Below, piece by piece: positions 1 to 5,399 of a stretch of DNA of 5,399 nucleotides. Made by a program: the position numbers and the translations under genes. The notes beneath the pieces are model-generated. The model was given only the letters and a program-made list of their open reading frames with translations. It did no database searches and had not been told where the DNA came from. The stretch spans positions 1 through 5,399 of the forward strand of contig CALFNI010000535.1 in the NCBI GenBank assembly GCA_937902695.1, given 5' to 3'. The number at the start of each line of letters is the position of its first letter. The first letter of the stretch is position 1. This DNA comes from an uncultured Rhodanobacteraceae bacterium (GTDB lineage: Bacteria; Pseudomonadota; Gammaproteobacteria; Xanthomonadales; Rhodanobacteraceae).

Positions 1-1911
1 CGTCACGCGGCTGTCGTTGAACCCGACCCACGCGCCCGCGACCAGTTGCGGATGCATCAGGATGAACCAGCCATCGGCGTTGTCCTGCGTCGTGCCGGTC
101 TTGCCCGCGACATCCGCGCGAATGCCGAAGCGCGAACGGATCGTCGAACCGGTACCGCGATTGACGACGTCGCGCATCACGTCGAGCAGCGTCTGGTCCG
201 CATCGGCCGACAACGCCTGGCTGCCGGCCACCGGCGCGAAATCGGCCAGCACGTTGCCGTTGCGGTCCTCGATGCGCGTCACCATCACCGGCTCGATGTA
301 GGCGCCGCGATTGGCGATCGTCGCGTAGGCGGAGACCATTTCCTTCAGCGTGACGGGGCTCGTGCCAAGAGCAAGCGACGGCACGGCGTCGAGCCTGCTG
401 TCGCGCACGCCCATCGCGCGCGCGAGACGCGCGACCTTCGAAGGCCCGACTTCCTGCATCAGCTGCGCGGTGATCCGGTTGCGCGAATACGCGAGCGCAT
501 CGCGCAGACTCATCGGGCGGCCGGTGGGCGCCACGTCGTCGGAAGGCTTCCAGACTTCGCCGCCCGCCAGCGAGATTTCCACGGGTTGATCGATGAACGT
601 GTCGTCGGGTGTCGCGCCGTCCTCGAACGCCGCGCCATATACGAACGGCTTGAACGTCGAACCGGGCTGACGACGCGCCTGCTGCACGTGATCGAACGGG
701 TCCTGGCTGAAATCGCGGCTGCCGACCCACGCGCGGATCTGGCCGTTGCGCGGATCGATCGCGACAAAGTCGGCCTGCACGCGGGTCTTGCTGTCGCACA
801 GCGCCTGCATGAAGTGCCGGTCGGCGGCGAGACGCTTGAGCGCGTCCGCATCGTCGAGCCCCGAATCCCTCGCCGCACGGTAGTCGGGCGTTTCACGCAC
901 GAACGTCTGCATCAGATCGCGTCCGTTCGCGCATCCCGCACGCGTGCCCCACGCCGAATTCGCGATGCCCTGCAGCGAATTGCCCTGCAGCACGACGGCC
1001 TGGGTCGCCATCGTCTGAAGCCGCGAATCGATGGTCGTGCGCACGACGAGGCCATCGGAATACACGTTGTAGTCGTTACGGTCGGCCCACGAAATCAGCC
1101 ATTTGCGCAGTTGCTGCGCGAAGTGTGGCGCGGGGCCGGGCGACTCGATCTGGCGTTCGAAATCGATCCGCAGCGGGCGCTTGACGAGCGACGCATACGA
1201 CGCCTGCGAGAGACGCCCGTATTTCACCATTTGCGCGAGCACGATATTGCGCCGCTGCAGCGCGCGCTCGGGATTGATGACCGGGTTGTAGTAGCTGTTG
1301 CCCTTCAGCATGCCGGTGAGCGTCGCGCTTTGCAGCACGTCGAGATCGTCGGCGGATTTGTTGAAGTAGGTGCGCGCCGCCATCTCGATGCCGTACGCGT
1401 TGTAGAGAAACGGCACCGTGTTGAGGTACGTCTCGAGAATCTCGGGCTTCGTGTAGACCGCTTCGATCTTGAACGCGGTGATCGCTTCCTTGAGCTTGCG
1501 CGTGAGCGTCGGCGCGCGGCCGATTTCGTCGGGGTACAGGTTGCGCGCGAGCTGCTGCGTGATGGTCGAGCCGCCCTGACGGTCGCCCGAGAACGTATGC
1601 AGCGCGGCCGAAGCCGTGCGCCGCCAGTCGAGGCCGTGGTGCTCGTAGAAGCGGTGGTCTTCGGTCGCGATCAGCGCATCCACGACGTGCGGCGAGATAT
1701 CGGCGAGCTTGACCCATTCGCGGTTGCTCGGCTTGAACTCGGCGAGCAGCTTGCCGTCCGCGGAAAACACGCGCGCCGGCTGCTCGACCTTCGCCTTGCG
1801 GATGTCGCCGATGCCCGGCGTGAACGGAATCAGCACCAGCACATACAGCAGCATGAGCGCCGGGAAGGCGGCGAGCGTGAGCGCGACGCCGCGCAGCGTC
1901 GGATGACGCAT
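1..1911 (-). CDS. Class A penicillin-binding protein, PBP1A type (bifunctional transglycosylase/transpeptidase), 3' end outside window
   Basis: Builds peptidoglycan in the periplasm from the inner membrane: it polymerises lipid II and cross-links the stem peptides. The visible 637 residues start with a short basic tail and one membrane segment (about residues 9-29). The GT51 glycosyltransferase domain follows, with EDHRFYEHHG (84-93, E84 the expected catalytic base), GGSTITQQLARNLY (113-126), RKLKEA and KPEILETYLN (138-164) and MLKGNSYYNP (201-210). The transpeptidase domain has all three active-site motifs: STFK (S418 nucleophile, K421), SRN (476-478) and KTGT (604-607). A linker of roughly 60 residues (about 312-372) between the domains carries two cysteines, C327 and C372. 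The frame runs off the left edge about 30 residues after KTGT, so only the tail is missing. The start is uncertain: ATG at 1911 is used, but in-frame GTG at 1932 or 2001 is possible and none has a strong Shine-Dalgarno. The next in-frame stop upstream is at 2014-2016. The gene is probably monocistronic. Family assignment is very secure; the choice among PBP1A paralogues is not. Confidence 0.95.
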   Translation of the reverse strand, partial: MRHPTLRGVALTLAAFPALMLLYVLVLIPFTPGIGDIRKAKVEQPARVFSADGKLLAEFKPSNREWVKLADISPHVVDALIATEDHRFYEHHGLDWRRTASAALHTFSGDRQGGSTITQQLARNLYPDEIGRAPTLTRKLKEAITAFKIEAVYTKPEILETYLNTVPFLYNAYGIEMAARTYFNKSADDLDVLQSATLTGMLKGNSYYNPVINPERALQRRNIVLAQMVKYGRLSQASYASLVKRPLRIDFERQIESPGPAPHFAQQLRKWLISWADRNDYNVYSDGLVVRTTIDSRLQTMATQAVVLQGNSLQGIANSAWGTRAGCANGRDLMQTFVRETPDYRAARDSGLDDADALKRLAADRHFMQALCDSKTRVQADFVAIDPRNGQIRAWVGSRDFSQDPFDHVQQARRQPGSTFKPFVYGAAFEDGATPDDTFIDQPVEISLAGGEVWKPSDDVAPTGRPMSLRDALAYSRNRITAQLMQEVGPSKVARLARAMGVRDSRLDAVPSLALGTSPVTLKEMVSAYATIANRGAYIEPVMVTRIEDRNGNVLADFAPVAGSQALSADADQTLLDVMRDVVNRGTGSTIRSRFGIRADVAGKTGTTQDNADGWFILMHPQLVAGAWVGFNDSRVT

Positions 1912-2031
1912 GCGTTGCAGCCGGTCCGTCACGACGGGCTTGATCCGGGCGAATTGAGCCAGGCAATAGTCACGAACAAACGACGTGTTTCTACGGTCCA
2001 CGCGGGCCTGCCATCAGCTTGAAAAGGCTGA

Positions 2032-2058
2032 ATCGTACCAAATGCCGTGCGGCGTCAA
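2032..2058 (-). promoter_or_regulatory. Candidate sigma70 promoter for the penicillin-binding protein gene
   Basis: On the minus strand a TTGACG box (2053-2058, 5 of 6 to consensus) is followed after 15 bp by TACGAT (2032-2037, 4 of 6). The -10 box is preceded by TGG, giving an extended TGnTACGAT element. Transcription would start near 2025, upstream of all candidate start codons at 2001, 1932 and 1911. The 15-bp spacer is shorter than optimal, but the extended -10 compensates in principle. The position, just past the ABC operon, suggests independent transcription of the cell-wall gene. This is a motif match only. Confidence 0.4.
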
Positions 2059-2064
2059 GGCCAG

Positions 2065-2092
2065 GGACCAGAAATGGCGTGCGCCACGGTCC
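2065..2092 (-). terminator. Weak hairpin after the ABC operon, possible terminator
   Basis: Nested inverted repeats lie a few bases after the ATPase stop codon: outer arms GGACC/GGTCC (2065-2069, 2088-2092) and inner arms TGGCG/CGCCA (2075-2079, 2082-2086). On the minus-strand transcript the inner stem is followed by UUUCU, a poor U-tract. The fold is short and the 2-base inner loop would force one pair open. It may end or attenuate transcription of the ABC operon before the penicillin-binding protein gene. The evidence is modest. Confidence 0.3.
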
Positions 2093-2097
2093 GTCTG

Positions 2098-2871
2098 CTA
2101 GTGAGCCGGGCCACGCGCGTCGGCGTAGGTATCGCCGACCATCAGGCGCACGATCTCGTCGCCATTCGTGCCCGCGACGAGCCGCTCGCCCGCCACCTCG
2201 CCACGCCGCAGCACGACGATACGATCGGCAATCGCGAAGATATCGTGCAGGTTGTGCGAGATCAGGATGACGGCCACACCCTGCGCCTTCAGCGCGGCGA
2301 TCAGCTCCATGACCTTGCGCTGCTCGGGAACGCCGAGCGCGGCCGTGGGCTCGTCCATGATCAGCACGTGCGCGTTCCAGTAGATCGCGCGTCCGATCGC
2401 GATGGCCTGGCGCTGGCCGCCCGAGAGCATCTTCACCGGACCGCGCAGCTTGCGCGCGGGGATCACGATATCGAGGCGTTCCAGCACTTCGCGCGCGACC
2501 TGCGCCATGCGTTCCCGGTCGATCACCTGGATACCGAATTGCCGGCGCACCGGTTCGCGTCCGAGAAAGATGTTGCTGCCGACGTCGAGATTGTCGGCTA
2601 GCGCGAGATCCTGATAGATCGTTTCGATGCCCTGCGCGCGTGCGTCCTGCGGATCGCGCAGCTGCATCGGCGTGCCGTTGAACAGCAACTGGCCGGCATC
2701 CGCGTGATAGACGCCGGAGATGATCTTGATGAGCGTCGACTTGCCCGCGCCGTTATCGCCGGCAAGCGCCAGCACTTCACCGGGCATGACATGCAGCGAA
2801 ACGCGCCTGAGCGCCTCGACGCCGCCAAAGCGGATCGAGATGTCGCGCGCTTCGAGAATCGGCGTGCTCAT
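2098..2871 (-). CDS. Carbohydrate ABC importer ATP-binding protein, single-domain FrcA-like
   Basis: ATPase subunit of a sugar-type ABC importer, acting on the cytoplasmic face of the permease dimer. The 257-residue protein has one complete nucleotide-binding domain: Walker A GDNGAGKST (38-46), Q-loop Q87 in ETIYQDLAL, signature LSGGQ (149-153), Walker B VLIMDE (169-174), the PTAALG D-loop and switch histidine H206 in LISHN. Length and style match the FrcA group of the fructose/ribose family. RbsA, MglA and XylG, by contrast, are about 500 residues with two fused domains, so two copies must pair here. The ATG start at 2871 overlaps the permease stop as ATGA, and a strong GGAGGT lies 5 bases upstream (2877-2882). 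This argues for translational coupling. It is the last gene of the operon. Function as a sugar-importer ATPase is secure; the substrate is unknown. Confidence 0.95.
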   Translation of the reverse strand: MSTPILEARDISIRFGGVEALRRVSLHVMPGEVLALAGDNGAGKSTLIKIISGVYHADAGQLLFNGTPMQLRDPQDARAQGIETIYQDLALADNLDVGSNIFLGREPVRRQFGIQVIDRERMAQVAREVLERLDIVIPARKLRGPVKMLSGGQRQAIAIGRAIYWNAHVLIMDEPTAALGVPEQRKVMELIAALKAQGVAVILISHNLHDIFAIADRIVVLRRGEVAGERLVAGTNGDEIVRLMVGDTYADARGPAH

Positions 2872-3842
2872 TGCGCACCTCCGAGCCGTTCCTTGTACTG
2901 GTCGATCAGCACCGACATGATGATGACGATGCCCACCACGATGAACTGCCAGAACGCGTTGACGTCGATGAACACCAGCCCGAATTCGATCACCGCGATG
3001 ATCAGCGCGCCGATCAGGGTGCCGATCACATTGCCCGTGCCGCCAAAGAGACTCGCGCCGCCGATCACCACCGCCGCGATCGAATCGAGCAGCATCGGCT
3101 CGCCGGCGTTCGCGGCACCCGCGGCAAAGCGCGACGTATAGACGATGCCGCCAACCGCGGCAAACGCGGCGGCGATCAGATAGATCACGACCAGATGCCG
3201 GCGCACGTTGATCCCCGCGCGAACCGCCGACTGCGGATTGCCGCCGATCGCGTACGTGTACTGCCCGAAGCGCGTTTTCGACAGAATGAAATGCATGACG
3301 AGCAACAGGATCAGGGTGAGCACGACTGGTGTCCAGCCGTGCCCGAGCCACGCGAGACCCGCATTGTTCACCGCGACCGTCATGCCGCTGCCCGCCGCGA
3401 GAAAGCCCACGCCGCGCGCGACCCCATACATGCCGAGCGTGCCGATAAACGCCGGCACGCCAAGCCGCGCGATCAGCACGCCGTTGACGAACCCCGGCAC
3501 GAGACACACGACGATCGTCGCCGGAATCGAGAGCAGCACGACCCACGGCGCGTTGCCGCCGGGAATCGTGAACTGCGCGATGCACACGGCCGCGAGCCCC
3601 ATGACGAAGCCCACCGACAGATCGATGCCCGCCGTGATGATCACGAACGTCTGCCCGATGGCGAGCAGCAGCGGCGCGCTGGCGGCAAGCCCGATCGATT
3701 GCAGGTTGTAAGCGTTGAAAATGAACGAACGGTGATCCGATATCCGCGCCCAGACTTCGAAGAACACCAGCAGCGCGCACAGGAAGAGCCAGGGCCAGAT
3801 CTTGCTGATCAGCGCGAGCCGGTCGAGACGTGAATTGTCCAT
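2868..3842 (-). CDS. Carbohydrate ABC importer permease, RbsC/FrcC family
   Basis: Inner-membrane subunit forming the translocation channel, probably as a homodimer because only one permease gene is present. The 324-residue protein is almost entirely hydrophobic segments, consistent with 8-10 membrane helices. Family hallmarks are visible: TAGIDLSVG (70-78), LGVPAFIGTLGM (127-138), the cytoplasmic coupling loop GGNPQSAVRAGI (200-211), and GEPMLLDSIAAVVIGGASLFGG (247-268). Length is normal for RbsC-type permeases. The start at 3842 gives the usual short cytoplasmic tail before the first helix. The frame stays open to an ATG at 3902, but that would add a basic, non-conserved stretch encoded inside the hairpin-rich spacer. 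Upstream of 3842 there is only a weak GGA, so translation may be lower than that of the binding protein. The stop overlaps the ATPase start by 4 bp. Confidence 0.95.
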   Translation of the reverse strand: MDNSRLDRLALISKIWPWLFLCALLVFFEVWARISDHRSFIFNAYNLQSIGLAASAPLLLAIGQTFVIITAGIDLSVGFVMGLAAVCIAQFTIPGGNAPWVVLLSIPATIVVCLVPGFVNGVLIARLGVPAFIGTLGMYGVARGVGFLAAGSGMTVAVNNAGLAWLGHGWTPVVLTLILLLVMHFILSKTRFGQYTYAIGGNPQSAVRAGINVRRHLVVIYLIAAAFAAVGGIVYTSRFAAGAANAGEPMLLDSIAAVVIGGASLFGGTGNVIGTLIGALIIAVIEFGLVFIDVNAFWQFIVVGIVIIMSVLIDQYKERLGGAQ

Positions 3843-3942
3843 GAGTGGTCCGGTGGTCCTGGATGACGGAAGCGGCACCCGTGCGCGCGTCTTCACGCGC
3901 ACGGGGCGCGGGGCCCGGTTCGCTGGCGCTTCGCCAGTCCGG
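3843..3942 (-). promoter_or_regulatory. Intercistronic hairpins between binding-protein and permease genes
   Basis: This 100-bp spacer holds two inverted repeats. Directly after the binding-protein stop is CTGGCG/CGCCAG (3923-3928, 3932-3937), flanked by CCGG on each side (3915-3918, 3939-3942); the minus-strand RNA would fold around a GCGAAGC tip. The second is GTGCGCG/CGCGCAC (3881-3887, 3896-3902) with an 8-base loop. Neither is followed by a U-tract, so they are more likely mRNA-stabilising or attenuating elements than full terminators. In many ABC operons such structures let the binding protein be made in excess of the membrane parts. That role is inferred here. Confidence 0.55.
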
Positions 3943-4923
3943 CTAGTTCGAATAGATGTACTGCTTCATCTCCGGCTTGTCGATGTTGCTCTTGTCGAGC
4001 ACGATGAACCCCGTGCTCTTGAACGGCGGAATCTTCTTGCCGCGAATCGCGTCGGCGGCGAACTTCACGCCGTAGTAGCCGATTTCATCCGGACGCTGCG
4101 CGATCGCGATGTCCACGAGGCCGCTGCGGATCTGTTCGTCGATGCCGGGCACGGCGTCGAACACGACGACCTTCACCGCGCCCTGCTTGCCCGCCGCCTT
4201 GACGCCCTGCGCCGCGCCGCTGCCCGAGAACGTGTTGGCGCCGAACACGCCGGCAAGGTCGGGATTGCGTGCGAGCACGGCGGCCACGTGCGAGGCGGCC
4301 CGGTTCGCGTCGTCCTCGTTGTACTGCGTTTGCAGCACGGTGATGTTCGGATGCTTCTTCATTTCTTCCGCGAAGCCTTCGGCGCGCGCATCGGTGCTCG
4401 AGATGCCTGGCTTGTTGTTCTCGCAGTACACGGTGCCCTTGTCGCCGATTGCTTTCGCAAGCGCGCGCGCCGCGACGCGTCCGCCTTCGAGGTTATCGGA
4501 AGCGATATAGGAAAGCGGGAAATCCGCATCGCCCTTGCCGGTCTGGTAGTGACCGTCGCCGATGTAGGTATCGACTGTGATCACCTTGATGCCCGCGTCG
4601 GCGGCTTCCTTGAGCGGTCCGATCATCTGCTGCTTGTCGACGGGCGAAACCAGCAGGACGTCCGGGTGTTTGGCGATAAACGCCTTGAGAATAGGCACCT
4701 GCTCCGTGGTGTTCCACGCCTTCGGCACCTGAAACAGCAACTCGACGTGCTCTTCCTTCGCGGCGCGCTCCGCGCCACGGTGCATGGTGAAATAGAAAGG
4801 ATCGGTGACGCCGGGCAGCAGCGCGACGACCGGATGCGCGGCGTCCGCGTGCGCGAGACCGGCAAATGAACAGCCAACGACCGTTGAAAGGGCAACCAGA
4901 TAGCGGGATACGATGCGCTTCAT
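3943..4923 (-). CDS. Periplasmic sugar-binding protein of an ABC importer (type I periplasmic binding protein fold)
   Basis: Captures the substrate in the periplasm and delivers it to the permease. The 326-residue precursor has a signal peptide: basic MKR, a hydrophobic core, and a likely cleavage after AHA at residue 26. The mature part fits the Peripla_BP_4 sugar-binding family: first strand VVALLPGVTDPFY (32-44), hinge region VLLVSPVDKQQM (89-100), VITVDTYIGD (114-123), ASDN (141-144), GVFGAN (225-230), VVVFDAVPGID (252-262) and IAQRPDEIGYYGV (274-286). D118, N144, N230, D256 and Q276 are plausible ligand-pocket residues by family analogy. The ATG at 4923 is chosen because AGGAGG lies 9 bases upstream. 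The frame is open to 5073, but that extension would put about 50 non-hydrophobic residues before the signal peptide. VVGC at 15-18 also resembles a lipobox. It is the first gene of the operon. The substrate cannot be told; ribose, fructose, inositol and other polyols are all possible. Confidence 0.93.
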   Translation of the reverse strand: MKRIVSRYLVALSTVVGCSFAGLAHADAAHPVVALLPGVTDPFYFTMHRGAERAAKEEHVELLFQVPKAWNTTEQVPILKAFIAKHPDVLLVSPVDKQQMIGPLKEAADAGIKVITVDTYIGDGHYQTGKGDADFPLSYIASDNLEGGRVAARALAKAIGDKGTVYCENNKPGISSTDARAEGFAEEMKKHPNITVLQTQYNEDDANRAASHVAAVLARNPDLAGVFGANTFSGSGAAQGVKAAGKQGAVKVVVFDAVPGIDEQIRSGLVDIAIAQRPDEIGYYGVKFAADAIRGKKIPPFKSTGFIVLDKSNIDKPEMKQYIYSN

Positions 4924-4932
4924 ACCTGTCTT

Positions 4933-4938
4933 CCTCCT
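4933..4938 (-). promoter_or_regulatory. Strong Shine-Dalgarno for the binding-protein gene
   Basis: AGGAGG on the minus strand, 9 bases before the ATG at 4923. It decides this start over the in-frame upstream codons reaching back to 5073, and it suggests high expression, as expected for a periplasmic binding protein. Confidence 0.8.
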
Positions 4939-5052
4939 GTTGAGTCCGACTGACGGTGCCTGGCCATCCTCATCTTCCCAAGGCTTCAAAGCCGGGCAGT
5001 GGGCCAGTATACCCACGCCCGCCTCACGCGACCATGGTGTTTTCCTGCATCG

Positions 5053-5068
5053 ATTCAGCATGAATGCT
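5053..5068. promoter_or_regulatory. Overlapping palindromes, candidate operator
   Basis: Two palindromes share bases: ATTCA-GCA-TGAAT (5053-5065) and AGCAT-GA-ATGCT (5057-5068). They centre about 60 bp upstream of the presumed transcription start of the ABC operon, a usual location for an activator or a distal repressor site. Short palindromes arise by chance, but these are AT-richer than their surroundings. No regulator gene is in the window to pair with them. Confidence 0.3.
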
Positions 5069-5093
5069 TTCACTTTCTAACGGACGCGAAGCC

Positions 5094-5123
5094 GCACCGC
5101 GATAATTTTCGTTATCGCGGTGC
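5094..5123. terminator. Perfect 12-bp inverted repeat, probable terminator of the upstream dehydrogenase gene
   Basis: Arms GCACCGCGATAA (5094-5105) and TTATCGCGGTGC (5112-5123) are perfectly complementary around a 6-base loop. The hairpin starts 32 bp after the aldehyde dehydrogenase stop and lies 170 bp before the binding-protein gene, the expected place for a terminator. No U-tract follows on the minus strand, so it is not a textbook intrinsic terminator. It may instead protect the 3' end of the transcript or serve as a protein-binding site. Confidence 0.55.
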
Positions 5124-5155
5124 AGCGTTCAAATCGTGGGATGCGTTGAAAGCGC

Positions 5156-5399
5156 CTAGAAAATGAAACCGGTATTCAGGAACTTCGACTGATGGTCGTT
5201 CACGATGGCGTCGAGCAGCGCCTTGCTGTCATCGGTCTGCTTCGCGGCGACCATCGAACGGATCGAGAACGCGCGCAACGCATCGGTCACCGAGAGCGTA
5301 CCCTCCGCCGAATCCTTGCGGCCGGCAAACGGAAATACATCAGGCCCACGCTGGCACTGACAGTTCAGATTCACGCGACACACCTGGTTGACGAGCGGA
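5156..5399 (-). CDS. Aldehyde dehydrogenase superfamily protein, GapN-like, C-terminal fragment (5' part outside window)
   Basis: The last 81 residues of a protein whose start is beyond the right edge; the frame is open to base 5398 and ends at TAG (5156-5158). The segment reads VNQVCRVNLNCQCQRGPD, then FPFAGRKDSAEGTLSV, then DALRAFSIRSMVAAK. The pattern of a pocket motif followed by G-K-S-x-G and a closing helix is typical of the C-terminal end of aldehyde dehydrogenases. The CQRGPD...FPF wording resembles the NADP-dependent, non-phosphorylating glyceraldehyde-3-phosphate dehydrogenase group, which oxidises the aldehyde to 3-phosphoglycerate while making NADPH. The catalytic cysteine and cofactor-binding part lie outside the window, so the exact substrate cannot be confirmed. 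A shared transcript with the ABC operon is unlikely given the 232-bp gap and the intervening hairpin. Confidence 0.8.
   Translation of the reverse strand, partial: PLVNQVCRVNLNCQCQRGPDVFPFAGRKDSAEGTLSVTDALRAFSIRSMVAAKQTDDSKALLDAIVNDHQSKFLNTGFIF

Larger units (their letters stand above)
4924..5155 (-). promoter_or_regulatory. Promoter/leader region of the ABC importer operon
   Basis: No credible gene lies in these 232 bp. Reading towards the operon, it holds the 12-bp inverted repeat (5094-5123), a cluster of overlapping palindromes (5053-5068), and a -10 candidate TATACT (5006-5011, 5 of 6 to consensus). Seventeen bp upstream of that -10 sits only a poor -35 match, TGGTCG. Transcription would start near 5000, giving a leader of about 75 bases. 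A small inverted repeat GGCTT/AAGCC (4982-4986, 4989-4993) falls inside that leader. The weak -35 would fit a promoter that needs an activator or is tightly regulated, but this is inference. Confidence 0.45.

Noticed and set aside
1076..1966. A 296-codon minus-strand frame overlapping the penicillin-binding protein
   Set aside because: It is out of frame with the real gene, and its Arg/Ala-rich product has no recognisable motif.
46..2022. A 658-codon open frame on the plus strand, opposite the penicillin-binding protein
   Set aside because: It is antisense to a gene with every expected catalytic motif. Its product is dominated by Arg, His, Ala and Asp without domain structure, the usual shadow of high third-position GC.
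2872..3780. An N-terminal extension of the ATPase frame back to 3780, making a 560-residue protein
   Set aside because: The extra part is a shadow of the permease gene. The ATG at 2871 has a strong Shine-Dalgarno and gives a normal-length ATPase.
2871..3833. A 320-codon plus-strand frame opposite the permease
   Set aside because: The product is a highly charged Asp/Arg/His-rich string, the antisense image of a hydrophobic membrane protein.
3802..4869. A 355-codon plus-strand frame opposite the binding protein
   Set aside because: It is antisense to a gene with a signal peptide, strong ribosome site and clear family motifs; no motif is seen in the plus-strand product.
4924..5073. A 50-residue N-terminal extension of the binding protein
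   Set aside because: It would bury the signal peptide inside the protein, lacks a good ribosome site, and spans the promoter region.
1..5399. Mobile elements, CRISPR arrays, tRNA or rRNA genes, phage or defence genes
   Set aside because: No transposase motifs, direct-repeat/spacer pattern, tRNA-like cloverleaf or defence-type domains were seen on either strand.

Overview
The window is GC-rich, and all of its convincing genes lie on the minus strand. Codon use is strongly biased to G/C at third positions, which produces long spurious open frames on the opposite strand. Protein style and gene content fit a betaproteobacterium of the Burkholderiaceae, most likely the Paraburkholderia/Caballeronia/Burkholderia group. 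This is a judgement from recalled family sequences, not from a search.

Read in the direction of transcription (high to low coordinates), the layout is as follows. (1) At 5399-5156 is the last 81 residues of an aldehyde dehydrogenase superfamily protein resembling the NADP-dependent glyceraldehyde-3-phosphate dehydrogenase (GapN-like) group. (2) At 5155-4924 is a regulatory gap. It holds a perfect 12-bp inverted repeat (probable terminator), a pair of overlapping short palindromes (possible operator), a TATACT -10 candidate and a strong Shine-Dalgarno sequence. (3) At 4923-2098 is a three-gene carbohydrate ABC importer operon: periplasmic binding protein, RbsC-type permease and single-domain ATPase. 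A 100-bp hairpin-rich spacer separates the first two genes, and the last two overlap by 4 bp (ATGA). (4) At 2097-1912 is a short gap with a weak hairpin and a promoter candidate. (5) From 1911 to the left edge is a class A penicillin-binding protein of the PBP1A type, missing only its C-terminal end.

The three ABC genes form one uptake system. The binding protein captures a sugar or polyol in the periplasm, the permease forms the channel and the ATPase powers import. Gene order and the short one-domain ATPase match the fructose-type FrcBCA arrangement rather than the ribose type, whose ATPase has two fused domains. The actual substrate cannot be read from the sequence, and no regulator or sugar kinase lies in the window. 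The flanking dehydrogenase and penicillin-binding protein look like independent transcription units. I see no mobile element, CRISPR array, RNA gene or clearly novel system. The items most worth a second look are the intercistronic hairpins, the 12-bp inverted repeat and the candidate operator.
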